Below, piece by piece: positions 34,431-45,106 of a stretch of 61,833 nucleotides of DNA. Position 1 is the stretch's first letter. Each line of letters starts with the position of its first letter. The position numbers and the translations under genes were made by a program. This DNA comes from Hymenoscyphus infarciens (taxonomy: Eukaryota; Ascomycota; Leotiomycetes; Helotiales; Helotiaceae), in NCBI GenBank assembly GCA_001414345.1, contig LLCB01000328.1:1-61833 (forward strand), in the 5' to 3' direction. Under the pieces are notes generated by a model. That model saw only the letters and a list, made by a program, of their open reading frames with translations, had not been told where the DNA came from and did no database searches.

Positions 34431-35930
34431 ATGTCTTCCCTTTCAGTGCCAACTACATCAGCCCTCCCTTCCACCCAAAGAATACCCTCCGAACACCCCG
34501 CAGTCGCCAAAACATTAGGCAGATTATCACGACCATCACTACTATCCTTGGCACTCGATTGGCTGGATGAGAGGAATCAAGAGGTTACAGCTCCATATCT
34601 AGTAGAGGAAGAAACAGAAGACGATGTTCAAGACCTCTACCCACCAGCCTCGTCCCTCGACGCCCTTCGGGAAACATACACCGAACTACAATCGACAAAA
34701 GGAAGCAAAAGAGACGTAGTCGACCGGATAGTAGAATGCGACTGGCGAGATGGAATCACATTATACCAACTAGCAATGGCAGATATGCAATACCTCTACG
34801 ACCACCCCACCTCCCAAAAATGGACCGCCCTAAAAGTTATCCGCCTAGAAAACGACACGTCAAATTTCAATTCAAAACCACACTCCATACCACGATTCCA
34901 CCCCGCAACCTTCCTCCGAAATCTCCAAAACGAAATTCTTCCCGATGTAAAAGCACATTACAACCTCGACCGTCACAAAACCCTCCCCCTCCTCATCCTA
35001 CGCGTTTTCATCGTCGAAAGCCCATACAATACCTCCCTCGCCCTATCACAAAAACAAACATTCGATTCGAGTAAAACTTTTTACATCGCTTTTCCGGATG
35101 ATTCGCCGTTTGTTTATGTTTCCCTGACCACAACCTCTCAGCCTCCAGGCCAACCAGCATCGAGAGCGGATAACAAGAGTTTACGACGGTTGACATTGGA
35201 AGGGATACCAAAAGCATTTTCTAGACCGAGAGAAAGATTTAAACTAGAATCCACGAACCTCTCTGCACGAAGTCTTACAACGCTTGTTGATCGAAGAGGA
35301 GGGGGGCGAACGAATTCCGCAGGTGGAGGATGGAGTATTTATGCTGAGGAAAAGAAGGATGGTTCTGATAACCCTTTGAAATTCCAATTACCTACTCCTA
35401 CTCCAGAGCCCTCGCCATCTGATAAGGGGAATGATGGCGAAAAGCTGCCTATACGTGGGTTGAAACGAAGTATCAAGGAAGATGAAAGGATGGTAAAACG
35501 AAGAAAAGCACTCGCACGAGTCCGCTTCGCAGATACAGCGAAAAGAGACGACGAAAAAGGGATTGAGAAATTCGTCATTCGAATTTGCGATCCTTTTCCT
35601 TCGAACGACCTTGAGGATAATGAATATCCGCTAGCCGATGAATTAGGAGATGAGGAACCTGTCAAGAAGAAAGGACGCAAAAGTGGTGTCCAATTAGAAT
35701 TGGAAAACCAAGCTGAGGAAGAGGAAGTTGATGGTGCCGAAGATGAGTTCCGACCCCAAATCGATTTTGAATTCAACGGCGAACATATTTTTGCTGGCAT
35801 CAGAGAGCTGGTTGAATTAGGCGTTGTTGATGGGGAAAGAATGCCTGGCTGGATGACGGGTGAGGAGGGTGTCTCGATGGGACGTATAAGAAATGGAAGG
35901 ATTGTTGGGAATCGAGGGAGTGGGTTGTGA
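34431..35930 (+). CDS. chl4: Kinetochore protein CHL4/Mis15 (CENP-N) homologue
   Basis: Single exon of 499 residues from the ATG at 34431. The frame is open a little upstream, but the first block of the family (LSRPSLLSLALDWLDE, from residue 32) sits correctly behind this start. CDWRDGITLYQLAMADMQYLYDHPTSQKWTA is the most conserved family stretch. The middle contains the ILRVFIVESPYNTSL beta-sheet region. Residues 300-440 are charged and disordered with KR clusters compatible with nuclear import, and the C-terminal FEFNGEHIFAGIRELVELGVVDGERMPGWM block is typical. The product belongs to the constitutive centromere-associated network (with Iml3/CENP-L) and is needed for accurate chromosome segregation. 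Intronless, unlike most neighbours. Confidence 0.93.
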   Translation: MSSLSVPTTSALPSTQRIPSEHPAVAKTLGRLSRPSLLSLALDWLDERNQEVTAPYLVEEETEDDVQDLYPPASSLDALRETYTELQSTKGSKRDVVDRIVECDWRDGITLYQLAMADMQYLYDHPTSQKWTALKVIRLENDTSNFNSKPHSIPRFHPATFLRNLQNEILPDVKAHYNLDRHKTLPLLILRVFIVESPYNTSLALSQKQTFDSSKTFYIAFPDDSPFVYVSLTTTSQPPGQPASRADNKSLRRLTLEGIPKAFSRPRERFKLESTNLSARSLTTLVDRRGGGRTNSAGGGWSIYAEEKKDGSDNPLKFQLPTPTPEPSPSDKGNDGEKLPIRGLKRSIKEDERMVKRRKALARVRFADTAKRDDEKGIEKFVIRICDPFPSNDLEDNEYPLADELGDEEPVKKKGRKSGVQLELENQAEEEEVDGAEDEFRPQIDFEFNGEHIFAGIRELVELGVVDGERMPGWMTGEEGVSMGRIRNGRIVGNRGSGL

Positions 35931-36942
35931 TGCCTTTCCACGATCTCCATGATGTGGATGGGATTTTGATGGAGTTGTGAGATTACAGTGCAAAACTGTC
36001 TTATTTGGGGGCATTTTGCATGTTTGGAGTTTTGGTATATGGTGGTGCACCACCATATCGGCAGATATACCCTTTTTGATTTTTTGGACTTTCTATTTTT
36101 TTGTCTTTGGGAGAGATGATGATGGTAGTTAACGAGAAACAAATATTATCAAATGTCCAAGTCTCGGTTGGGGAAAACTAAGGTAACGTACTCATCCAGA
36201 TTTACTTTTGTTGGTTGTTTTGTTTGGCTTACTGGGTAATTGCTGGCTTAGCTCCAATTGGAACCCGTTTTGGCCCCCACCCTTTGTTTTTGGCCCCTAG
36301 TACCTAATTTGAAGGCTTACTTGATGGCTTACTCGTTAATTACTAGCATACTTACTAGCTTATTTACCAGCTTACTGGCTAACTCCTGGCTTACTCGCAA
36401 ACAATTTTGGCTCCCAGATTTGACGCTTGGATTACTCGGTATTTGGTAGCTTACTAGGCTAATCAATGACTTACCCACAAAATTTTGTTTGGCTTACTGG
36501 TAAGTTTGGATTACACGAAAACTTGATTTTGGTAGTTTTAAACAGAATGTTGTGTCGACTGTCTGGAGAAAGAATATTGAATGCAAGAATTTTCGGACGC
36601 TCGTCTGAAGTAGGTTTGTGTGATTCGATTGTCTGAAGTAGTTGGTAAAATTATTTCTGGTGGATGAATTTTCTCCCGAGGAAATGATCTGAATTTTGAT
36701 GTCGAGATTTTCAGAGGAATAATGAACTTTTGATGAGTCTATGTAGTGAGAATCAGGTATAAAATGTTGTTGGAAAATGTTCCTGTGATGGTGTCGACTA
36801 GGAGAAGATGGTGGGGTGGAAAATGGAGCGAGGTCATTTGTCTCCGATGTCTTGGCTAATACAATGTCTACATGCGAGCCATCTCAACTATGCACCTCGT
36901 ACTTTCTACCTCTCCTATTCCGTTCCAATCACTTCCACCACC
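35931..36942. other. Convergent 3' region with GTAAGCC-type repeat block
   Basis: No ORF of note. It includes the repeat at about 36225-36515. The rest is A/T- and G-rich noncoding sequence between the CHL4 and TatD stop codons. Confidence 0.45.
36225..36515. repeat. Degenerate ~12-bp repeat, GGCTTACTxG units
   Basis: Units such as GGCTTACTTGAT, GGCTTACTCGTT, AGCTTACTGGCT and GGCTTACTCGCA recur with imperfect 12-13 bp spacing. A 19-nt stretch around 36312 is the exact reverse complement of part of the array at 56210-56390. Noncoding. Confidence 0.6.
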
Positions 36943-38367
36943 TCACTCACTTTCCATCCCCCCCTCCCCCAGCCCAAACATCCTAATACTATTTCCCCAA
37001 GCAGCCTCACAAATCTCCCTCAAACTAACCCCCTTAACACCAGCAACAACCCACGCAACCTTCCCAATACAAGCACTCTCATTCCGTCCCTTAACCAGCT
37101 TCCCCTCACTCCATTTCTCCTTCTTGACCCACTCCTTAGCCCACGGATCTTCCCATCCCTCCACAGCTTTTAGGTACCCAGCCGATGCGTGAGAAGCCCT
37201 GCATTCACACCAAGGGCCATCTGTTTCCAACATTAGGTAATCTAATGGAATTTCCCTCACCACATCCAAATTTTCTTGTGTTTTTAAGGAGCAGCCGTTT
37301 ATGCCTATGCTCCAACCCAAGGAGACTAGTTCCTGCATTTCTGCAATGGTACCGGTGAATGAATGGACTACCCCGCGTTTTGGGAGGGAGGAAGTGTATT
37401 CTGAGAGGATCTTTACGAAATCTTCGTGTGCTGCGCGGGAGTGGAGGAATAAAGGGAGGTTTAGGGTTGCGGCGAGGGCTAGTTGGGAGGAGAAGGACTG
37501 TCGTTGGGCGGGGGCATCGCAGAGGGTCAAACGATCGTAGTCGAGTCCCAGTTCGCCGTATGCTACGACTGTGTGAGGGGGTGCGGATTCGTAGAGGGCT
37601 TTCAGTTCGGCTATGATTGGGGAGGAGGCTTCGGGGGAGACGAAAGAGGAGGAGGAACAAGGATGGATTCCGAGGGTTGTGTAGATTGTGCCGGCTGTTG
37701 TTGCTTGTCAGTTCTTGACTTGATTGGGTGTTGAGATGTAAGAGGGTGGATGCCGAGATGGCGGGGAAGGGGTGGCATACGGTATTCCTTCGCCAATTCG
37801 ATTGCCTTTCCACTTTCTGATATATCGGAGCCGGTAACGAGGAGTTTTGTACATCCTACTGATTGCGCCCGACTGATTACTCCAGAGATATCGGAGGGGT
37901 GCCGTTGAGTTCCATGGTAGAGTCCTGTGTATACGGGATCGGTGAGGTTGATTCCTATCTACTGTGAATTGTGAGGTTAGTTTACTTTCTTCCTGCATTG
38001 TATACAATGACATGAGAGGGAGAACCAAAACTATTCCTACTGAACAATCATTCTGCGAGAAGGTTTGAGAGGATCAAGAATTCGGTTTCCTAATTCTTCT
38101 AAACATTCCCGGGTCATTTATATAATTGTACTGGAAGTTCCGCACAGTTTTGACTATGGCAGGTGTACTGAGAAGAAAGAATGTCTCTCTTACATCTACA
38201 TATCTTGGTTTGTACCCCTCGGGTAGCCTTTGCGCCTCGGATGAGGCGGAGAGATTGGTGGTCATGGTGAATCGGCGAACTGTAGGGGTGATTCGAAAAT
38301 GGATAGAGGTCTCGATTATAGCTCGAGAAGTTTGGCAAAGGAATGTGGGTTGAAAAAGACGATTCAT
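36943..38367 (-). CDS. TatD-family metal-dependent deoxyribonuclease (TATDN1-like)
   Basis: Three minus-strand exons, 38367-38194, 37958-37781 and 37694-36943, give 367 residues. Junctions restore YVD/IGINLTDP and KEYP/GTIYTTLGIHPC. Metal-site blocks are present: DIGINLTDP, LGIHPC, YGELGLDYDR, FLHSR, VVHSFTG and LETDGPWCE, all as in eukaryotic TatD proteins such as human TATDN1 and yeast YBL055C. The family comprises 3'-5' exo/endonucleases linked to DNA fragmentation and repair. The first ATG (38367) gives an Arg/Ser/Thr-rich N-terminus of 34 residues that looks like a mitochondrial presequence. A second ATG at 38265 would skip it and give a cytosolic or nuclear form. The first intron (235 nt) is long. 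The gene is divergent from the five-helix protein. Confidence 0.93.
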
Positions 38368-38807
38368 GAAGATTGATGGTGTTGTTGATTTGAATCCAGC
38401 GTGGAGGTAAAAAGGGTCTGCATGACGTTGCGACCCCTGTTTTGTTCAGCCTTGAGCCCGACCGAGATCCACAACCCATTTCTTGGGAACTTGATGAGTG
38501 GACGAAGATCTCATCAACTGACTACGAGTGTTCTAGTGACTATTTTAAAAAAAGAATTGAGTGTGCCGTCTATTCCGTATGGGTACGATAGGCAAGTATT
38601 TTCCTTTGTTCGTTCCTCATCAACATTCCTCGCTGAATGCAGATTTCGATAATCTCTCTTTTTGACTACGTCTGAATAGCTTCGACGATAGCAACTGTTA
38701 TTCCATACTTTTCTCTATAGAACTCGGCTTTTCTTCAACGCTTCTTTCAGTCTTCCCCTTTCTTTCATGCGGCTGTTAGTAGTCTGTTTTGTCTGCTAGT
38801 TCGAACG
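38368..38807. other. Divergent promoter region
   Basis: 440 bp between the TatD start and the five-helix protein start. Pyrimidine-rich near 38700-38765. No ORF or repeat is supported. Confidence 0.5.
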
Positions 38808-40586
38808 ATGGAATCAGCCCCAGGGCGAGAGGAAGAGCCCGCATACATACAAGTCGAGGACGAACCAAGGAAAACAATCGAACTGAAGGATCAGCGAACT
38901 GAAATGCTATTGGCAGAGGAGTCGGGAAATCACAAGATGGCGGATCTAGAAGGAATAAACGAAGCACTTGTGAATTCGACTTCCAGCAAGGCCGAGCGGT
39001 CGCAAGAGGAGGACAGAACAGTTGGGGAAGAAGAAAACAAGTCGGAGGGGAGGCAATTATTGAAGGAATCGCTTGAACAGCAAACGTCGACGAGCAATCG
39101 TGATATTGAAGATATTGAAATCCCCCCAATCTCAGCAGAATCAAGATCAACAACCACCAAAACCCTCGTAGCAACAACACCTACATTCGAACAAAAATCA
39201 GAACTCCACCTCACTCCAGATTCCGAAAAGACCACTGCAACCCCAGACCCACAAGACAAGTCCAAATCCCAATCATGGACGTCCAAATATTCAACCTTCG
39301 TTCTTTCCAAAAACAAGAAGAAATGGCTCCCTACAAACGAAAACACCCTAAGGAACAGTCTCCTCGCGGGTGTAGGTTTCCTTGAGTTAGCAAACGCAGG
39401 AGACTTCGCAGCAAACGTCTGGAACCAACTCCCAGTTCCAACATTTGCCGCCGTGCTCATGGGGTTAGGCGGTACTTTCGCATTGTGGATTTCCATCTTT
39501 GCATTCATGGATATCGTGCTCGCGCGGAAAAATTACATCCTCCTGAAACAAGAACGGAAACTGTTGAAAGCGAGGGAAGAAAGTCAGGAGAGGAATACAT
39601 ACCTAGCTGTAAATTTCCGAGAATTGGGAACGGAAATTATTGATCGGATAGGCATGGATGCATTCATGGGCTTCGGGGCTGTGATGGTAGGAGTAGGTAC
39701 ACTCCTCGCAATTGGCGGAGCGAATTCCAAAGTCTATCACGCTTCGAATTTACTCTCTGGGTATATCGGTAACTCGCCCGTTGCCCTGTTCGGTCTATTC
39801 AACGCTTTCTGGTCCTTATTCATCATCATAAGAGCAGAGCATCACCGACATTATGCTCGCAAATCTCTCACTTCTGCGAATGAAAAAGAGGTCTTGCGGT
39901 TATTAAAACAACGAACGAGGAGGGTACAAAGTCATGCAGCAATCATGGGCATTATTGGTATTGTTGGTGGTAGTGCTAGCTTAGTTACTTCTGAACATTG
40001 GGAGGGCTATCCTCTTCTTATTCCTTGTATTGTTTTATCTGCTTATTGTAATTGGGTTTGGAGGACGAGAGTTGGATATTCTCGAACCCTCAACGATTCG
40101 ACCTCTTCTCCTATTGAGAATATGGGGAAAGAAGCTTTGATTGAGGAGGTGGGGATCAATTCTGGGCTTTTGGAGATTTGTCGACGGTCTGGGAAAAATA
40201 AGGTTACTTTATTTAACAGTCTTGTTGAGGAGTCGAATTCTATGGTTTCTATCCTTGAATTCCTAGTCAGGCATAGGCTTTTTACCTCTTTCTGTTTGAG
40301 GATATTAAAAGATAGGACTCTGACGAAAAGTGTTTTTGGAACCGGGTTTGAAGAAAGGAAAGAGATTGAGATTTCACCGGAAGATTTCTTGGTTCCGAAG
40401 GGTAAGGCATGTTCTGTGGCTTTGAGAGATGTTATAGAGAAGGTTGTGAAAGAGGGAATTGAGGAGAGGTTGAGGCATAGGGAGAGATTTTTGCTGGAAG
40501 CTTTGGGGTGTTTCTTAGTGGAAGTGAAGAGAAGGAGGAAGCGCGAGGGGGAGGGAAGGAGTGATGTGGAAATTAGAGAGAAATGA
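38808..40586 (+). CDS. Integral membrane protein of unknown function, about five helices
   Basis: Single exon, 592 residues from the ATG at 38808. Residues 1-170 are acidic, Ser/Thr-rich and probably disordered and cytosolic. Five hydrophobic segments follow at about 202-228, 282-304, 321-343, 375-394 and 400-420. Between the first and second lies a charged helix (KQERKLLKAREESQERN). The C-terminal 170 residues are soluble and basic, ending in an Arg/Glu-rich tail. I recognise it only as a type of integral membrane protein common in filamentous ascomycete genomes, without a known function. No signal peptide. Codon use and context look like a normal expressed gene. Confidence 0.85.
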   Translation: MESAPGREEEPAYIQVEDEPRKTIELKDQRTEMLLAEESGNHKMADLEGINEALVNSTSSKAERSQEEDRTVGEEENKSEGRQLLKESLEQQTSTSNRDIEDIEIPPISAESRSTTTKTLVATTPTFEQKSELHLTPDSEKTTATPDPQDKSKSQSWTSKYSTFVLSKNKKKWLPTNENTLRNSLLAGVGFLELANAGDFAANVWNQLPVPTFAAVLMGLGGTFALWISIFAFMDIVLARKNYILLKQERKLLKAREESQERNTYLAVNFRELGTEIIDRIGMDAFMGFGAVMVGVGTLLAIGGANSKVYHASNLLSGYIGNSPVALFGLFNAFWSLFIIIRAEHHRHYARKSLTSANEKEVLRLLKQRTRRVQSHAAIMGIIGIVGGSASLVTSEHWEGYPLLIPCIVLSAYCNWVWRTRVGYSRTLNDSTSSPIENMGKEALIEEVGINSGLLEICRRSGKNKVTLFNSLVEESNSMVSILEFLVRHRLFTSFCLRILKDRTLTKSVFGTGFEERKEIEISPEDFLVPKGKACSVALRDVIEKVVKEGIEERLRHRERFLLEALGCFLVEVKRRRKREGEGRSDVEIREK

Positions 40587-42065
40587 AGGAGATTACCACT
40601 GTCGGGTTTTCTTACTTTTTGCACTCTTTAGAAATAAATAATAATCATGGCATATACAAGTTAGGCGTACCACCGGACCGACTATTTCCTTAGGAAGTTT
40701 GTACTTCATACAAGTAGGTATTCAGGCCCATTTTATTTTCCGCCTTCGCTTCCCCAACCCTAAAGTCCCTCACTCCTATAACATACTAACACCCTCTCAC
40801 AAAGATGTTGTAGAACAACGCTGCAACAAACATAATATCCTCCCAGAATACCCTCTTTAACACCAATTCGACAAATTCTTGTGTACGGCTTGCTATGATT
40901 GCGAGCTGTATTAGAAGGCGGAGAAACTAGGTAGGTATTAGAAAGGAGGGGTTGGAGTTCTTGTTTGTTTATTTGCGTGTTTATTCAGGTGGGGGAGTTC
41001 TGCTTTTTCCCCTTTCTCACTGATACTTGCCAGTTGCTCTTTCAAAGGATCGACATTCGTCCTCGAAGTTTCCCTAACATGTCGCTTTTTCTAGACATTT
41101 TCCCGCATTTCGTGAAACGCCACTTTGAGCCATTGCACCGGGCGTCGAGGCTGCTTCATTTTCAGCTCAACTATCGTGACATTTACGTTTCCCTTGACCC
41201 TCCAGCGGTTCTAAAAGAACGCGATCCGTGGATCAAACTCAGTCAACTGAAGAGCCATACTCAGTCCTCTAAGATCTGCGTTGATCATCTATTCGATATG
41301 GACCAGTCTCGAGACGTAAAACAGGGCCATTTGAAGCGTGTAAGGGAGTGGCTTAAACACCCTTTCAGAAGCCCCATATCCTCTTCGACAGCGAGAAATG
41401 AAGATACTCGGTGAGTGTGTCCTTTCTTTCACTTGGTCTAAGGTTATGGGTATTTCGAGTGGGAAGTCGTAATGTCTTCTAGTAGAACGTCGAGGGGAGA
41501 GGGTGTGCTAGAAAGACGGACAAGCAAGGTTACAGTCATTGCTGCACTCAACTGATTTTTGTAATCACGAAAATGCACCCTCCACTGCTTTATCGGTCGC
41601 TTCTCCACAGCTTCCTTCTACTGCATTTACGACGACTCCAGGGCCTTGTAGCTTGACATCCTCGGATTCCACGCGACAGCACTCCGGGAAACACCATGGC
41701 TATCCCCGCGCCATTGACTAGCGATGAGATACGCCAAGTTAATGCACCTTCTCATGCGAGGAGTGCAAGATGCAATAGCCACTACAGGTTGAAAGAATCT
41801 GCTGAAGGATGTTATTTACATCCGATGCGCTTGCTAAATTGCCTCATTTTGTCATTCATGTAGATGCTCTAGACGAGTGCTCCAGTTCTGAGGACCCTGA
41901 AAAATTCCCTGAGTACATGCAGAACAAATTGTATTGGCCGAATTTCATAGTGTCTACTTTCTGTGCTCTTCACGCCAACTTGTCGATGCTGAGTCAAAGT
42001 TTGACAATGCAATACTCTACAAAGTCGACGTCACTCTCCATAAAAATAGACGAAGGCCCTCCCTC
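40587..42065. other. Decayed region with NACHT-like fragment
   Basis: ORFs at 41080-41414 and 41809-42069 may be pieces of an old gene (see the separate entry). Otherwise noncoding. The right end is the 3' flank of the CSC1 gene. Confidence 0.4.
41080..42045 (+). pseudogene. Possible remnant of a NACHT/STAND-NTPase gene
   Basis: The frame from 41809 reads LPHFVIHVDALDECSSSEDP, which resembles the Walker B region (hydrophobics followed by DALDEC) of fungal NACHT proteins. The preceding frame (ATG 41080, 111 residues, ending in LKRVREWLKHPF) could be an N-terminal part. No Walker A (GxxGxGK) or downstream repeats are visible, and intervening sequence contains stops. The remnant call rests mainly on one motif. 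Confidence 0.3.
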
Positions 42066-45000
42066 CTAATAATCGACCCTCTTCTGCCAAATCGGAACAT
42101 TCTCCAACCTAACCTCCTCCTCATCACCTCCCTCACCTCTAATCCCTCCGAATCCATCCCAGACAACCTTTCCCTTCTCATCAAACCTCGCAAACTTATC
42201 CGTGCAATGCATCACATCCCTGGTCTCCCTAACCTCACGCTCACTAATCCCCATTTCATCCCTCACAATCCAAAGTACCGGGGCGGGACTAGTAACCGCA
42301 GGATTGAAATACGCCAACTCCTTCTCTTCCTGCTCATAATAAGGAGGTGCCCAATCAGGAACTAATTTTTGAACCGTGGTGTGAGATTTGAAGTTCTTTG
42401 GGTCGAAGAATCTATTGAATAGTGCTGCTTTCTTTGCGGAGAAAGTGTTGGCTTTAGGAGCTTCTTGGGGTCCGGTGGGGGGAGAGTGACTTGTCGTGGC
42501 ATCGTAGGCTTTATGGCCTCTGGTTACGAAGAGGTCTCGTTGGTTGGTGCCGGAAGTGCTTTCGGGAAGGTATTGGATGAGGGGTTTGAAGGCTGTGTGC
42601 ATCGTGATGTGATAGATAATTGTTCCGACGAGGAAGATGACCATAAGCACAATTGGTCCAGGCGCGGTGTTGATAGCAAAGAGCCCGATGAGACAGATTT
42701 CTGCTAGATAAACCCCTACCATTAGTTGCTGTAGTGCCTTGGCATAAGCGAGCCCTTTGGTATCGATGTTGTTTGTAAGAACGAAGAGACTGTTGTATCG
42801 TACTGCTAGGTAAACAAATGCGAATGCGATAGCGGCAAATCCGAGAATCAAAGGGGCGATGATGGAATATGAGATAGCTATGATACCCAAATTTCCAAAT
42901 TTGGGATATAGTGAACCCCAACCAAGACCGGATAAATTGATATAGCGCTTGAACATCTTTCGGGGGGTTGAGTCGACGAACCGTGCAACCACGGTGAACA
43001 TAGCCAGCGCGGCAATGTTTAGCAAATTGGCTGCTGCGACTCCAAGACCGTGAACGATAATGTAGGAAATGAAAAAATTAGAGGCTTTGGGCAAGTTTTC
43101 GGCTAGCAAAGTCGTTGCGCTTCCAGGTTGGTTGATGACTTGAGTCACAACGGAGGCAGCTCCAGAAGCAAAGGTGGTAATGAGGAAGACTTGAACGACC
43201 TGGAAGGCCATGTACCAGGTTTGGGTTTTCAGTTCTACGGCGGGAAGCGTTACCTCTCCACCTTGCTTCGACATGACTAGGAATGATGTCAGTAGAATCG
43301 TGATTGGGTGCTTGGTTGGACCTACATCTGCAAATAATCGGCACGAGGGCCATCAAAATAGCAAGCATTAGGGATGGAAGAAGGCCAGTCACTACACCAA
43401 GGATCACACGTGGAATCTTATCGATAAAAGCAAGGAAAGGTACTTTATCAACCAAATAGTTAATGTTGGAGATGGCGCCAACCACCGCGACTGGAACAGA
43501 CCAGAAGATGATCATCGCCGTAAGGAAGGCAGTCGTAGCAAGTTTCCGCGTGGCCCGCTCCTTCTTTTTGATCCTCAAGTTCTTCCAAATAATATCACTG
43601 GGAGCTGCTGAAATCGCCCTGGGGTTCATATTCGGAGACTTTTTGGGTGTCATCCGTCTGAAAGCGGTTTCCGCAGCTTGTTGACTGTCAAACTCGATGA
43701 AGATTGCTGGTACAAGTTTGGCATTCGATACTTGATGCGCATTTTGTTGTTTCTCGACCTCGGGAATGATTCTTCTGAGTTCCAATCGCGCCCAATCAAT
43801 CGTGTCAACCTTGTGACCCATACATGGAATCTTCCCTACACGATGCGTTGGGCGATCCTTCTGCTTCTGATATCTTGATCCAGGAGAGGCGAGTTCAGCG
43901 TCATCTGCAGGTCCGTCCTTTCGCTTATCTCCTTTCTTTTCCCATTTCAATCGCCTCTTGTTAGCAGTTTTGCATAGTTTAATCTCTGCGTTTTCCAGTT
44001 TGATGGCGTCTTTATCACGCTCCTCCACCAAGTCCTCGAGGTCTTTGCAATCCGTGGAAGTCCAGACTCGGTGTAGGGAAGTTCCAAATAATTCCTGTAG
44101 CTTTGCTTTGCTCATATACTCGTCAGGGACATCGGTGAAGAGAACCGTTCTGGCCGAGAGTTTTGCGGCGTTGAAAGGAGCGAGGAGGTATGCGTGGCGA
44201 AGATTGATAAAGTAGACTGTTTCTCTTGTGACAACATACATCACGAACTGCTTTTGTTAGAACTTGATATCAGACTTGGAGTGCCTAAAGACGCTCACCG
44301 AGAAGAAAATCCACCCAAGAAAGACATGCGCGTAGTATCGATTCTTCTCTTCCTTTCCAATATTCGAAAAAGAAATAGCATCGAATTGAGTCTGTCCTCC
44401 TCCACCTGTCGCATTCACCGGAAACAATATCGGAAACGTAAGACAAGCCCCCACGAAGCATATAAATGCCAACATCTTGAGAAACCTCAGGTAAAGGTAA
44501 CCATCAAGCGATTGATGATTGAGAACATACTCGTCTGGGATATTTCGAAAACTCTTCAACCAGCCAAACTTCCCCTGAGGTAACTGCGTTGATTTCTCAC
44601 TATATCGCCGGTTAATGTTGTTTAAAAGAGACGGAGGAGGGAAAACAATAGAATCGGGCTATTCTCCAGGAGTCTGGAACAATTGCAATCCTTCTCTTAG
44701 AGCGTTTGAAAGAATCCTGGACTCGGGATTGAAATTCTTCTAAACGTCCCCGAAGAAGGAAGATAATTGTCCTAGAATATCTGAAGAAAAGAGTGTACGC
44801 AGAATAAAGCTCCCGCGGGGTTCATACCTATCGCGTAGTGTTTCTAGGAAGGTTCGTGGACGGTAAACTCGCTGGAATCGATTACGGAAAAGGAAGAAGA
44901 GCGCGACGAATATTCCTGCTTGAACACCAACCGGGATCAACGTCGACAGGAATCCCGAAAGCGAGTTTGATGCTCCAGTACTCGTGCCAGAGCCAGCATT

Positions 45001-45106
45001 TTTGGTAGCGGGTGATGAAGACTATTGCGAGAACTCGTCAGCGAATTTGTTTACCATATCGAAGAACGACCTTGAAGACTCGTCCAATGCGAAGAGAACA
45101 TACCAT
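42066..45106 (-). CDS. CSC1/OSCA/TMEM63-family membrane channel
   Basis: Five coding exons on the minus strand: 45106-45104 (ATG only), 45021-44828, 44599-44299, 44247-43326 and 43276-42066, giving 876 residues. Each junction keeps frame and restores family text, for example LRD/SEKSTQLPQGKFGWL and IFFS/FVMYVVTRE. Domains in order are the N-terminal RSN1-type membrane segment with TM1 after STLIPVGVQAGIF, TM2-TM3, the cytosolic PHM7-type loop (about 200-400, with FTDVPDEYMSK and AIFIEFDSQQAAE), then the seven-helix DUF221 channel core, ending in a soluble tail. The family forms osmosensitive or mechanosensitive, calcium-permeable channels or lipid scramblases. In fungi several paralogues exist, so the exact orthologue is not assigned. 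The split ATG exon is discussed as a finding. Confidence 0.9.

Noticed and set aside
35339..36142. 267-codon minus-strand ORF antisense to CHL4
   Set aside because: Low-complexity Ser/Pro shadow of the CHL4 coding strand.
43958..44583. Plus-strand ORFs across the CSC1 gene
   Set aside because: Antisense frames of supported exons with no independent features.
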